In this document: piece by piece, positions 50,983 to 62,378 of the stretch
Layout of the letters: each line of letters begins with the position of its first letter
Position numbering within the stretch: position 1 is the first letter of the stretch
Source of the DNA: Trichomonas vaginalis G3
Lineage: Eukaryota > Parabasalia > Trichomonadida > Trichomonadidae
NCBI RefSeq assembly: GCF_026262505.1
Contig: NC_067204.1
Span: 15,146,522 to 15,210,521, forward strand
DNA: 64,000 bases
Reading direction: 5' to 3'
Made by a program: the position numbers and the translations under genes
The notes under the pieces: model-generated
Databases searched by the model: none
What the model was told of the DNA's origin: nothing
The model's input: only the letters and a program-made list of their open reading frames with translations

Positions 50983-53869
50983 CAATGTGTGTGTAAAGAA
51001 AATACTTTATTTACTAGTTAAAAAATCATTTGGTATTGATCAAGTTATTTTTTCTGGATAAGATATTATATGGATAATTGGATAGAAAATACAATTATAT
51101 AATCTTGTACCTGGTTTAATTAAGCTAATTGTCATCAGAAACTTGTAATTTTTATGAATTTCGGATTTTCTTTTCATTACTGCTTTTCTTAATAGGTCAA
51201 GTTCTTATTTACGTTATAAAGTATGATATTTACAAATATCAAGTTATCATGTTTTTTGAGAAATTATGAGAAACAAACAAAAATGAAAAAGATAGGAATA
51301 GCAATGAATAGTGATGTGGGTATAGAAAATGTAAGAGATATGAATGCAAAGCAATCAGTATTTAGGATATTGACCATAGATTTCGAAAAAAAAATGCTGC
51401 ATATTGAGCGAAAACTATGATTATATTATAAGGCTGTCATTTAAAGCATAATGAAACTATTCCCTTTTCATTTTAATCGAATAAGATAGTAAAGATTTTT
51501 GAATTAGCTAGAAACTGATGAGATGTTTTCACAAATCAGATTTTTAATCTCTATAATGCATAATTCACTCAATATCTCAATTTTGATATTGCGAGATATT
51601 TTTGCTATCGGTTTCGCAATTTTGACACAATAGCAAGAGGGTTCTATAAGCATTATTATCAACGTAGAATCTGAATATCATATCAGAAAATGTCGCAAAT
51701 CTGACATTTACCCGACCAAATAGCAAAAATAATTGAATACTTTTCGCAAAAACTTTAAAAATCGATAAAAATATGAAATATAAATATTAAAGTATGGCAT
51801 TCCAAACGGGAACCGCGGTTGGTTACCATGGATTTCCGTCACCGGTCACATTTTAAAGATTTTTAAAGCCTTATAAAAATATGCTTTGTAAATCATTTTT
51901 TGTAAATCGGCAAAAATTTGGTAATTTTCTTCAACTAATAAATCTGCGAATAGCATTTATAATACAAGAACAATCTTTTAAAATGCGTTTGATTCATTTT
52001 TGTATAATTTCATATAGGCACATATATTCTTCCGGGACTTTCCGTGATTTTACCGTAAAATCATTAGTTTACACCAATTTTTCCGTATTTTGAATAGTTT
52101 ACTGCACTTTTTCCGTAAAATTGAGTTACGGAATCCGCAAAATTCCGGACCTCATTTTTCATAGAATATAATAATAATATTTGATAAAAAGATATATTAT
52201 TTATATTTTTGATTTTTGAATACGGAAAAAGTGAATTGATAACTTGATTTTTATTATGGTTAATTTTTCAAATGATATTATGAAGATCTAAAATATTAAA
52301 AGTAAAAAATTGAATTACGGAAAAAGTGAGGTCAAAAGTGAAATAAATTTGCAGAACAATTTTCATTGAAATAAGACATTGAGTATCACACTTTAGTGAA
52401 TCAACATCTATAAGAATGAAGTGTTTTGAAGCTGAAATAATATTGAATAGAAATTAATTTTTTCTGAAATTTTGAATGAAATTATGGGAAATAAAAAAAT
52501 TACTAATAATTGTATTCATACAAATATATTATTTTAAAGGAAAAATAGATGCTGATAGAAACGATGAAAAATTTTGAAAACTTTACAATTAATTATTGTC
52601 GTTAACCACAGAGCTTGCAATCCAAAGCTCACGTTAGACTACAAGAGTCATGAAGTCTCATACTAAGGGATATCCAACATATATTTTAATAATCTAATGT
52701 TTGTGACAAATATTCAACATAAAATTAAGTTTTCGTTTCGTTACAAGGCATTCATACTTTGGAGATATCATATTTAATGTACAGAAAAGTTAATATTAAA
52801 CAATACATGCTAAAGAATTAATAAATAAGATAATAAATAAAATTTATACGTAATTACTTTCATTTAATATGCTTTATGCTGTATATAATATTGATTAAGA
52901 GGCATTAAAAGGTTCCATAGTCTGCTTTTATAGGCAAGATTTTTGATAAAAATTTAAAATTTTGAAAAATGATGAGAAAAGGAAAAAAAAGGTAAATGAG
53001 AGCAAGAGGAGGGAAAAAAAAGAAAAAGAAAAGAAAGGGAAGGGAAAAATAAAAGAAAGAAGGACATATAAAAATTTAGATGCGCATTCTTAATGCCGAG
53101 GCGGCTTGCCGCCGAGGCGCGATTTTTTTAGGCCTCTACGGTAACCCGGCAATGTTTTTTTAAATCTTGTACAGCCCTATATTAAAGAGACTTTTTATAT
53201 AATATTCATAAAGATTTTCCAAAAATATGATACCGCAAAATTAAAAAAGTGACGTCTTGAGTGGAGTCAAAGGTCGAAATTGCTAGCTAAATGTTTTTTT
53301 AGCGAAATTGCGTATTGTACGTTTTTTTCGCAAAACGAAACCCTTAAAACAATTGAAATAATAATACATGTTATTTGATAAAAGTCGACTTGCTGATGTC
53401 TGATTCAAATCCACTTTTTGAGAATTTCAATCAATTTTTTCTGCCATTACATTCGATAAGGATTTTCATTTTATCTATTTATGAACGTGGGATTAAAATA
53501 TTAAAAAATGCTCCGAGTCTATTGCATGATGTCATATTTTATAAAAAGTTAAGATTGAACATTTTTAACATAGAACATGGGTCACACATAGGGCATACTT
53601 TGATATGAAACATAAAAATATGATTTGAGAAATAACGTTGTTCAATTGAGCGCATTCAGATAACAAAATTCTCTGTTATTTATTTAAAATGTGATATAAT
53701 TTCTCTTGTGCTTAAATAATTAATAATAAAACTTTAATAAATGGCTGGAAAAAAGAAAATTATCTCGTGATCTTTCTTCAAAACGTTTTAAAAGGAAATA
53801 GAACATCTCAAATATTCTTAATCTTAAACTTATCCTTGATATTGCATTTTTTAATGTTATTTTTCATGA
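50980..53869. other. AT-rich spacer with polypurine tract and GC-rich hairpin
   Basis: About 2.9 kb without a convincing gene. Two local oddities: a purine-only-like tract of about 75 nt (52970-53060) and the GC-rich hairpin at 53095-53160. Confidence 0.5.
53095..53160 (+). ncRNA. GC-rich hairpin followed by T-runs, possible small RNA
   Basis: In very AT-rich surroundings, GCCGAGGCGGCTTGCCGCC can fold with stem GGCGG / CCGCC and a CTTG loop. A second pairing of GAGGC with GCCTC spans a run of seven T, and another T-run ends the block. I see no coding frame. It could be a polymerase III transcript or a DNA hairpin relic; the evidence is structural only. Confidence 0.3.
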
Positions 53870-55246
53870 ATGAATTTCAAGTCTCAAGAAGATTGTAATA
53901 TCAAAACTAATGAAGAAGATTCAAGTGTTTCACTTTCAAATTTTGGATTTCCTGACTCAACATTACTCGATTTTAATAGGCCAAATGAAGTAAAACAATT
54001 TATCAAAATTATTAAAACAAAAATCCAATCATATCATTCACAAAATATCATTTTTAAGAATAGTTTGTTAAATATGGAAGCTTCTGAGCCACTTCTAGCA
54101 TTTTGCCTTGATTATCCTCATTTATTGGATGATATGCTTTCGATCATTAATTCAATGATATATTGCTCTCCTTCTGATATAAAACAATTAATACAATTGA
54201 AAATTTTAGCATATTTTAATGATATCATGGAGAATCTTGCGTTTTATCCATTTTTTCTTAGAATTATTAAAGTTGCGGTAAAGTTATTATTAGTTGACAC
54301 AATATCTGAATATCCTGATGATTTATGCAATCTTTCAGGGAAAATATTCCAAATAATGATAAATCCAGACAGTATTCAACGCTTAGACTTCAATCTTGTA
54401 TCTGAAGAATTTGATGCAAATTATCGCTGTAAAATGCAACAATCAGCTTTCAAATTCATAACAAAATTTATTACTTTCCCCGTTGAAAATTCCATTAATA
54501 TTGAAGATTGTCTGGCGATATCTAGTGATATAATTGTTAGTGAAGCATCAACAACAAAGCAGAAAATTTTAGCAATTAACTTATTTTCATCAATCTTAAG
54601 TCACTATCCAATAGAATTCAATAATTATGAAGCATTACTGAGTTTTATTCCAAAATATATTATAAATATTAGTAATGTAACAAAAGAATCAAAGCCTTTT
54701 ATTGAATCATTAACTAATTTTACGCACTTTCTTATTTTAAGTATAGATTCTAACTTAATTTTACAATATGGATTCTTTGATGCCATTATGAAGCTTTATT
54801 TTGACAAGTTCGATGTTCTTGATGATTTGATAAATTTATTATATTATGGAGACCCTGAAGATTATATATTGATGTATCTCCAAGATTTTATTCATGTTCA
54901 ACATCATCCTAAGTTTAACATAATATTTTCAATATTAATAATTAAATTGTATGGAAAAGAGAACTTTGATGACTACATGAACCAAATACTACCCATAATA
55001 GATGAAATTGTTGATTGTATTGATGACTCTTCTGCATTAGATGCAGAAATAATAATTCGAAGTTTCAATATATTGATCGACTACTTGAAAGCAAAGAGCC
55101 AGTTAGATATTCCGATAGAAAATGTTGATATTGAATCTGCTATTAATAGTTTTGGTTACTTAATAAATAATACCAAAGATGAATCAATTGTTCCATTGAT
55201 TGAGAACATATTAAATACCCTTGACCAAGAGTCATTACATGATTGA
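53870..55246 (+). CDS. ARM/HEAT-like helical protein, unknown function
   Basis: 458 residues, all alpha-helical after a disordered N-terminal 30 residues (Ser/Glu/Asp-rich). Helix pairs of armadillo style run from about 40 to 450, such as EPLLAFCLDYPHLLDDMLSI, SDIKQLIQLKILAYFNDI and NFDDYMNQILPIIDEIVDCI. TTTTCATGA directly before the ATG can serve as an initiator with a leader of only about 4 nt. It has the same general look as the other helical-repeat proteins in this window. No specific family is recognised. Confidence 0.6.
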   Translation: MNFKSQEDCNIKTNEEDSSVSLSNFGFPDSTLLDFNRPNEVKQFIKIIKTKIQSYHSQNIIFKNSLLNMEASEPLLAFCLDYPHLLDDMLSIINSMIYCSPSDIKQLIQLKILAYFNDIMENLAFYPFFLRIIKVAVKLLLVDTISEYPDDLCNLSGKIFQIMINPDSIQRLDFNLVSEEFDANYRCKMQQSAFKFITKFITFPVENSINIEDCLAISSDIIVSEASTTKQKILAINLFSSILSHYPIEFNNYEALLSFIPKYIINISNVTKESKPFIESLTNFTHFLILSIDSNLILQYGFFDAIMKLYFDKFDVLDDLINLLYYGDPEDYILMYLQDFIHVQHHPKFNIIFSILIIKLYGKENFDDYMNQILPIIDEIVDCIDDSSALDAEIIIRSFNILIDYLKAKSQLDIPIENVDIESAINSFGYLINNTKDESIVPLIENILNTLDQESLHD

Positions 55247-55517
55247 TATTTTTTTTTGTTTGTGTTTATAAAAATTTCATGAATTTTAAAACAAATAACT
55301 CATTTTCAAACGTTCTATTAGCTTAGAAGAAGACTTGATATGAAAAGAAAAAGGATTCTACGATTCTTCAAAACAAGTTTAATTTATTTTTAAAACAAAT
55401 CAATAGTTAAAGTAAACATACAGATAACAAGTTGCCAAATTAAAAGTAAATAATTGCAATTTTTTATAAAAATAACAAATATAATAATAAATCTCTATAA
55501 TAAAATTAAACTCTATA

Positions 55518-57188
55518 TTATTTCTTCCAACCACTACCCCAGCCATTTCCTGAAGCTTTACTTGAACCCCATCCATTTCCTGAAGCACTTGGCTTAGAAG
55601 CCATACTCCATCCAGAGGAAGCATTTCCTGGTTTATTTGTACTCCAACCATTATTGGCGCCAACAGTTCCCCAGCCTTTATTTGCAGGAGCTGCGGAACT
55701 AGTTGATGGCAGAGACAGTCCAAGTCCAGTATTTCCTGGCTTAGAAGTTGTCGCTGGTGCTGGTGGAGGAGGTTGTCCTGCGACTGCATCCCATTCATCA
55801 CCTGATGCTTGTGCTGCTGCAGAAGTGTTTGCTGGTGCTGGTTCTGCAGGTTTGGCTGCTGGTTTTCCTGGAATATTTAAGTTGAAACCGCCAAATTTTG
55901 GTAAATTCGATCCGGCTGGTTTGGACAAATTAAAACCTAAGGATGGCTTTGATTCTGCAGGAGGAGCAGGCTCAGGAGCTGGCTGTTCAGAAGATTGTTC
56001 TGATGCAGGTGGTTGTTCAGCGGCTGGAGCTTGTTCGACAGCAGGAGGAGCTGCTTCTGGTGCTGCTGGTTGGCCATGAGCTACTGGATTAAATCCAGAA
56101 CCTGGTTTAGAAAGAGATAAACTAGTAATACCTGGTTTAGCGCCAGTAGCAGGAGCAGCGGGTGCCTTAGGACCAGGAAGAGTGATACCACCTGGTTTAG
56201 GAGCACCTGCCTTTGGAATTGTGAAATTAAATCCTGGTTTGGATGCTGGAGCTGCAGCAGGTGCAGCAGGAGTAGTTGTAGTAGTTGTAGTTTCGGCAGG
56301 AGCTTCTGGTTCTTTAGGAGCAGCTGGCGTTGGTGCGGCACTTGGTATTTTTGGAATTGATAAGGATAAACCTCCTGGTTTTGCAGCAGGAGCAGCTGGA
56401 ACTCCTGGTTTAGCAAGGGATAAACCGCCTGGCTTAGCTCCGAGTGTAGTTCCAAGCTTAGGAATTGATAATCCGAGTCCGCCTGGTTTTGCAGGAGCTG
56501 CAGCTGGTTCGGCTGGCTTGTCTCCGGCTGGAGCATCAGCTGGCTTAGCCTCTTCTGTCTTTGGAGTAGTTGATAACGAAAGTTTTGGTGCAGCCAATTT
56601 AAGGCCTCCTCCTCCACTGCCTCCAAGAGAAGGAGTGTTAAGTTTGAGTCCTGTAGTAGGTTTGGCGTCTTTAGATTTATCATCATCCTTTTTACCACCA
56701 ATATTATGCTGAAGCTTAGGAATTGATGTTCCTGCAGCACCGTTAGACATATTAAGAGTTGGAGCAGCACCACCACTAAGATTTGGCTTTCCTCCAAGTG
56801 ATAATTTGATTTGACCTTTTGGCGCGCCAAGGCCTCCTGAAACAGATTTGCCTTGTGGGACTTCCTGAGCTGGAGGAGGTTCTTCAACTACAGGTGGAGG
56901 AATGATATCTATTAATTCTGTGCATAGTTTTGGTTGAAATTTTGGTTTACGGGTAAAATTTTTAGGAATAATTGATGTCTCTGAAGCTGATTGTATTGCG
57001 ATACTAACTTTGTTAGATTTGCTTTGTTTCTTTTGAAGTTCATCGATAATTTTATTATCAAAAGTATTATAGTAATAATGCTCTTCAACCATTAAAGGTC
57101 CAGATGGTTGAGAAACAGTTATATTGTCTGGAATTGTTGTATCTGGGCTCATCCCATAAGAAAAAAGTTTCTTTAGGATGGACACCAT
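55518..57188 (-). CDS. Disordered Gly/Pro/Ala-rich protein with a GW-repeat tail
   Basis: 556 residues from ATG 57188, chosen over the upstream ATG at 57218 because TCAAAAAAA lies just before it. Residues 1-100 are a mixed, possibly folded segment. From about 110 to 470 it is low complexity, with a repeated unit of type KPGGLSLSIPK / GLGLSIPKLG spaced by Ala/Pro stretches. The C-terminal 80 residues hold about seven GW or WG pairs (NKGWGTVGANNGWS, NGWGSSKASGNGWGSGWKK). GW repeats in other eukaryotes bind Argonaute; the Gly-Leu-Ser repeats also recall nucleoporins. No folded enzyme domain is present. Confidence 0.7.
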   Translation of the reverse strand: MVSILKKLFSYGMSPDTTIPDNITVSQPSGPLMVEEHYYYNTFDNKIIDELQKKQSKSNKVSIAIQSASETSIIPKNFTRKPKFQPKLCTELIDIIPPPVVEEPPPAQEVPQGKSVSGGLGAPKGQIKLSLGGKPNLSGGAAPTLNMSNGAAGTSIPKLQHNIGGKKDDDKSKDAKPTTGLKLNTPSLGGSGGGGLKLAAPKLSLSTTPKTEEAKPADAPAGDKPAEPAAAPAKPGGLGLSIPKLGTTLGAKPGGLSLAKPGVPAAPAAKPGGLSLSIPKIPSAAPTPAAPKEPEAPAETTTTTTTPAAPAAAPASKPGFNFTIPKAGAPKPGGITLPGPKAPAAPATGAKPGITSLSLSKPGSGFNPVAHGQPAAPEAAPPAVEQAPAAEQPPASEQSSEQPAPEPAPPAESKPSLGFNLSKPAGSNLPKFGGFNLNIPGKPAAKPAEPAPANTSAAAQASGDEWDAVAGQPPPPAPATTSKPGNTGLGLSLPSTSSAAPANKGWGTVGANNGWSTNKPGNASSGWSMASKPSASGNGWGSSKASGNGWGSGWKK

Positions 57189-57197
57189 TTTTTTTGA
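57189..57197 (-). promoter_or_regulatory. Inr initiator of the GW-repeat gene
   Basis: On the minus strand TTTTCAAAAAAAATG places a TCA initiator 7 nt before the ATG at 57188. A start at 57218 would lie upstream of this initiator. Confidence 0.5.
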
Positions 57198-57218
57198 AAA
57201 TTTTAGGGGAGGGTACAC

Positions 57219-57710
57219 ATAAGAGAATTTTGATTAAATAAGAAATTTATTATTACATTAATGTTGTTCCCCTCTTTTTGATCTTTTTATAGATATATTT
57301 ACGAATTTGGCGGAAATATTATTCAACCTCAAAGTAGTTATTTAAAATACTGTAATAATCAAGCCCCAAAAATCTTGTATTAATATTTTATTATATGTCA
57401 GACCGCCAAAAATTTGTTTTCAAACTTTATTTTAAATTTGATGAAATTTGCTATACTTTATTCACCATATGACTATTTTATCTCTAATTAAGATTATTGA
57501 CGCATAATGCAAGTATTTGTTCTCTATAATATTAAATGATTCTGAGCACAAAGATCAATTTCAAATTGATGATGAATCTTACTCAGATGATCAAAGTCTA
57601 AGAGAAATGAGAAATAAAATGAAAATATATTCATTAAAAATATGTTTATAAAAGTCACATCTTCTCTGATGAGGGTATATTTGTTATATCAATTCAAAAT
57701 GATAACATCA
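57219..57710. other. AT-rich spacer
   Basis: Between the start of the GW-repeat gene and the end of the next minus-strand gene. Nothing recognisable. Confidence 0.6.
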
Positions 57711-59461
57711 TCAAAGAATATAAGAAAATAAGTTGATTTCATTTGAAGTATCTGTTGTAAGGATATTCTGTATTGATAAACTAGGTTTATCAGCGGTCAC
57801 CTGAGCTCTTCTTCCAATTGTCAAATTATTATGCGAGTCAGTATCAGTTAAATTTAACCCAACATTTCCAGGACGAAGTGAGAGATCATTCTGTTGTGTT
57901 GATGTATGGCCGTTCCTTTCACGACTTTCCGTATAACCAATCCCATTCAATATTCTTCTGCCCCATCCAATACCTAAAGCATGTTCAACTGCACCTTCAC
58001 TCGTATTGCTTCTATGGCTTCCTTCAACTTCAAAGCCTAGCAAATTTCGACCAACCCTAACTTGAGTTCGAGAATTCGAGCTTTCATGTCCAGCTACCAC
58101 TCCAGCACCAATACCACCTTCTTGTAATCCGACTTTTCCAAAAAATCCAAAATTAAATGTATGTTCATACATTGTAATCTTAATTCCAGCTTCAGCTGAC
58201 GCTCTGGTATCTAAGATCGTTCCACAATGAGTTTCATATTTGAAATATCCACTAATTCTAAAAAGATCATTAGTATTTTGGCATAATTTGGATAATTCTA
58301 GAACAGTACAATTATCTTTGATTAATGAAGATAAGGCCTTATCACAAACAGCACGTTGAAGAGGAGTTAGTTTATTTCTGACATCTTCTGTTTGTTGCAA
58401 AAGCGCAAATAGCTCAGATTTGCATTGTTCTGCACTGTTTGTAAAGGATCTCAATATTTCTTGACTTGTTTCTCCGTCATTACAATTCTTCGCTCTTTCT
58501 GCACTATCTTTGGCATTCTTCGTAATCTTGGTCTTCAACTCCTCGAGTTTAGCTTTGAGTGCAATAATTTTTCTGCATTTTCTTCATTTTGCTTATCTTG
58601 TTCTTCCTTTTCTTCAGGTTCAATATCTTCAGCATTTACTGAACTTTGGGAGTTGATATGATTCCAAGTTTGTCTAAATTCATCAATACTGTTCATCAAT
58701 CCTAAAGTAGCTTGGATAGTATCGAAAATTGCCATTGGTCTATGATGGAAATATTCTTCATGAACCTCATCTTCTTGGATTCGATTAGCAATAATTTGCT
58801 CATCATCTGGATTTCGCATTACATAACCTTCAGGACGCAAACCAACGAAAGATCCTTTCTTGTAGAGAGTGTTACCAACCTCTAAATAGAATCGCTCCGT
58901 TCCAACAATCTCGGATATACAATCAATACAATTCTTATACAATGATTCTGGAGCTCCTGATGCTGATGGCAATGCTCCTAATGCAGCTTGAAAAGATTTG
59001 TTTTCAAGATGCTCGCTGAACATTCCTTTAAGTGTTTCAACTGTTAGATTGCCAGAAACTAGCATCTCAACTATTTTAGATTGAACTTGAGTGCCTGAAA
59101 AAACGGCATCATTGCATTGAAGAAATAGCTTTTTGGCTCTAAACATGGCTGGACTATGAGTCATTTCATGCCTATTGGCTGAATTACCTGCATAACCAAT
59201 AGTTGGTGTGCAGCATCCGGCAACCATAGCTGCAGGACTAAACATGACGGAGAATGATTCTGTATGGGTTTCTGAATCAGTTGTATTTTCTGGGGCTACC
59301 ATTTCAAATTGAGCCGTTTTTATATGGGCCTCATCAACATCCCAGATTCCTTCCAAATGAGTCAAAATGTTATCGGCTTGAAGTACTCCGACCTTCATGC
59401 GTGATTGGACAGCAACCGTGCGATCAATAACCGTGTCGGTTGTTTGCGCAACAAATCCCAT
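57711..59461 (-). pseudogene. 5'-truncated gene with one frameshift, possible C-terminal part of a beta-solenoid protein
   Basis: Two overlapping frames form one gene of about 580 codons. The join is a one-base slip in the A5/T5 run at 58568-58572; restoring it gives a continuous coiled coil (KIIALKAKLEELKTKITKNA). The start (VGVLQADNILTHLEGIWDVD) looks like the end of a beta-helix. A helical middle (about 100-350) follows, and then a Gly-rich end (GKVGLQEGGIGAGVVAGHES). Upstream of the first ATG the frame stays open (ISFKLGRYVSS) up to the Maverick C edge, so the gene was probably longer. The frameshift may be a sequencing error. No family is recognised. Confidence 0.55.
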
Positions 59462-59489
59462 TGAAGAAACATATCTTCCTAATTTAAAA

Positions 59490-60201
59490 CTTATGTTAAC
59501 GATGAGTTTAGAGAAGAAAGCAAATAAGACTCATACACATACAAGTTTTACAACTGTTAGAGCAGACGACATAATACTGAACTTTGACCTTGGTTCAAGT
59601 GCACCTTTAGAGAATCCGAGTACAAGCGTAAAAGATACTCTTAACAATTTAGATAAGAGTTGCAGGAATATCGAAGATCATGCCAGAAACTTTGAAGCAT
59701 ATGAACTACCCGCAATGTTTAGATAAGAAAGCAGACAAAACAGAGCTTCAAACATTAAAGACAGAAATACTTCAAACATTATATCCTATAGGCTCTATTT
59801 ATACGTCAATGAACTCTACCAGACCAGAAGTAGTACTTGGTTTTGGAACTTGGACTCAAATAGTCGACAGGTTTTTGTATTGTGCAAACTCTTCAAAGGA
59901 AACAGGTGGAAGTAAAACGATTTCAGGTGAAAATTTACCTGCACACAGTCACTACATAGATTTAAGTACATCTCAAGCAGGTTGGCATAAGCATAGATAT
60001 TGGGATTGGTCAGGAATGACAAAAGGTAAAGGATATGATGTTAAAGACAACGTTAAGTTTGCTATAAATTGTTACTGGAGTAACACTGAGGGAGGAGGAA
60101 ACCATACACATCGCGTTTCAGGATATACGCAAACAACGGGACAAAGTAAAGAATACATGCCACCTTACATGACAGTTTACGCATGGTATAGAAATGCTTA
60201 G
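59490..60201 (+). pseudogene. Tail-collar/fibre-like protein (copy C, 5'-truncated)
   Basis: Counterpart of the last half of 2784-4001: a short THTHTSF fibre unit, then the full collar domain with YPIGSIYTSMNSTRPEVVLG and LPAHSHYID. The N-terminal part is missing at the element edge. Broken. Confidence 0.65.
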
Positions 60202-61157
60202 TCGTCATTTTCAACTTCTTTAGCATATTCGTCAGGAGTTGTCTTATATTTGTTAGGAACTGTCTTTGAAAGTATACCACCTTGAACTTTGACAAGTTTG
60301 AAACGAGGTCTGACAATAGTAGTTTTATCTTCTGCTTGCAGTCTGTACATTTTGCCATGTTTGCCTAAAACTTCATAATATTCTCTTGTATACTTTCTTC
60401 TATTTTTACGAACACGAATGTGAGTACCTGTCGAGTTCCCATTGTTGTCATAGTCAATAGTATTTTCATATGGGTCGCGTTTAGGTATTTCTATTTTTAC
60501 TTTGTCGCCTTTCTGAAGTTTGAAGCCCGGCATTCTTTCTTGTTTGTCTCTTTTGACTAAATTATTAAATATATAGTCTTTCTCTAAGTCAGGGTTGTTT
60601 TTCATTTCTTCGGGGGAGTGGTTTCCCAAACCTTTTTGTTTACGGCTATTGTAAATATTTAAAACTTGTCTCATCTTTGCCATGGAGAAGTGTCTATATT
60701 TGTCGTCATATGACATTTCATTTGCTTCACCACCTTGTGGTTGGTTTAAGTCTCTTAACATTTTTATACAACCGTCAATGACACCAAGAGCAGAATGGTT
60801 TTGGTCGACAATGAAATATTGGTTTACATTTTTTGAACGCAGATAGTTTTTTACATCATCTGATTTGAAAGAACTTTCACAGTCAGATGTCAGTTTTGTT
60901 GGATGGTATTTGTCAACGAATATTGTCAAAGCAGTTTTCACATCTAAAATATTTTTGGACCATAATGGTATGGCTTCACAGTATCTTGTGTTTTGACCGA
61001 CAAATATTAGCCAGTATGGTGGTCCATCTGTTCTAACTCTCGGAATGTTTTCCAAGATATCCATAAACCAAGCATTTGGTGTTGAACTAAAGATTTTTAC
61101 CATGAGTGCTTTCTTTGTCGCTTTAGAAACATAGGGGTCCTTGTTTGGATTCGTCAT
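60198..61157 (-). CDS. Maverick integrase (copy C)
   Basis: 319 residues, almost identical to 1828-2787 and whole. Same rve core and basic tail. Its start is 16 nt from the divergent MGLFG gene; its stop overlaps that of the convergent tail-collar gene. Confidence 0.85.
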   Translation of the reverse strand: MTNPNKDPYVSKATKKALMVKIFSSTPNAWFMDILENIPRVRTDGPPYWLIFVGQNTRYCEAIPLWSKNILDVKTALTIFVDKYHPTKLTSDCESSFKSDDVKNYLRSKNVNQYFIVDQNHSALGVIDGCIKMLRDLNQPQGGEANEMSYDDKYRHFSMAKMRQVLNIYNSRKQKGLGNHSPEEMKNNPDLEKDYIFNNLVKRDKQERMPGFKLQKGDKVKIEIPKRDPYENTIDYDNNGNSTGTHIRVRKNRRKYTREYYEVLGKHGKMYRLQAEDKTTIVRPRFKLVKVQGGILSKTVPNKYKTTPDEYAKEVENDD

Positions 61158-61173
61158 TTTTATCCTATAAGAA

Positions 61174-61575
61174 ATGGGTTTATTTGGCGCATTAGCAGGA
61201 GTTGCATCCAGATTTTTGCCCGCAGTGGGAACAATAGCCAGAGGTGTATTTGGAGTTGGAAGGAAGATTTTGAGTACATTAGGTATACTTAAAGAGAAAG
61301 CACAACCTATTATACAAACTGTACAGAAAGGTTGGGATGTAGCACGAGATGCAACAAATCTTATTCCAAATCCTGAAACAAGAGGAAAAGTTCAAGGATG
61401 GATGGACAATGTAGGAAGACAAGCAGGAAACTATTATAACAAAGCAAATGACTACTATAACCAAGCAGGACACTATATGGACCAAGGTGAAAGATTCTTT
61501 AACAGAGGATATAACCATGCACAACAATGGGTAAACAATAACCAACCTCAACCGCCTCAAACGTGGGGAATGTAA
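61174..61575 (+). CDS. MGLFG protein (copy C)
   Basis: 133 residues, whole, almost identical to 1410-1811. It begins MGLFGALAGVASRFLPAVGT with the candidate myristoylation site and ends PQPPQTWGM. Confidence 0.6.
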   Translation: MGLFGALAGVASRFLPAVGTIARGVFGVGRKILSTLGILKEKAQPIIQTVQKGWDVARDATNLIPNPETRGKVQGWMDNVGRQAGNYYNKANDYYNQAGHYMDQGERFFNRGYNHAQQWVNNNQPQPPQTWGM

Positions 61576-61594
61576 AGTTTTTTACTGAGATGAA

Positions 61595-61747
61595 ATGAAC
61601 AATACAGCATTGAGACAAATGGGTTCAAGATGGATTTGTCGGCTTCCAGCAGTTACACAACGTGTTTGTCAAGTTCTTCCTATACCTCAGGAAGTTTTAG
61701 ACCGACTTAAAAAACAACAACAACCAGTTGAAAACAAACCAAACTAA
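61595..61747 (+). CDS. 50-residue Maverick protein (copy C)
   Basis: MNNTALRQMGSRWICRLPAV to ENKPN, my own translation. A TTTTACTGAGATGAA motif sits directly before the ATG, as for the next gene. Unknown function. Confidence 0.5.
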   Translation: MNNTALRQMGSRWICRLPAVTQRVCQVLPIPQEVLDRLKKQQQPVENKPN

Positions 61748-61765
61748 ATTTTTTACTGAGATGAA

Positions 61766-62349
61766 ATGACCGAAGAAGTTGAAACGGTAGATTTGACACC
61801 ACAAACAAAAAGTTCAGAACCATTGTCAAAACCTGTCAAAGAACTTACAGATGAAGAGAAAAATTCAATAATAGAAAGTGCCAGGTCTGGAAATACAAAC
61901 CCTAACTACAAAGTCACTTTTCATAAAAATGGAACGGCAAGTATCTCAAAAAAGAAACAGACTCTCACAAATAAAATATTGAAGTCTGAAGGAGCTTTCG
62001 AGACAACAGATGGAAAAGTTTACTTCACTGACCAACAGTTCATTATAGAACATCTCATTGACTTAGAGTCGAAATATTCTAAACTTTACAACAAACACAA
62101 AAAGTTGAAAGGAAAACAAAAACAAATGGCATATGATATTTATGAAGATGTTGACGACACAACTGTTCCTGCAAGTGAAGTAAAGTCAGAGGAACCGAAA
62201 AGTGACAAAAACCGATAGAAGAAGAAAAACCAAAAACTGAAGATAAACCAAAACCAAAGTTTAGTTTGGAAACTAAACCAAGTCAACCTTCATTAGCTGG
62301 TATGGGTTGGCGTCAAAGACTTATGGCAGCAGGCGGTTATGTTAAGTAA
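61766..62349 (+). pseudogene. Lys/Glu-rich Maverick protein (copy C)
   Basis: Counterpart of 637-1218, with the same start and the same AAGGYVK-type end. Broken, by about one break. Confidence 0.6.
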
Positions 62350-62378
62350 AGAAAAAATATTTTTTTATTTTTATAAAA

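Noticed and set aside
55654-56887. Long alternate frames over the GW-repeat gene
   Set aside because: Produced by repetitive GC-rich codons; Gly/Ala- or Gln/Leu-only composition with no domain.
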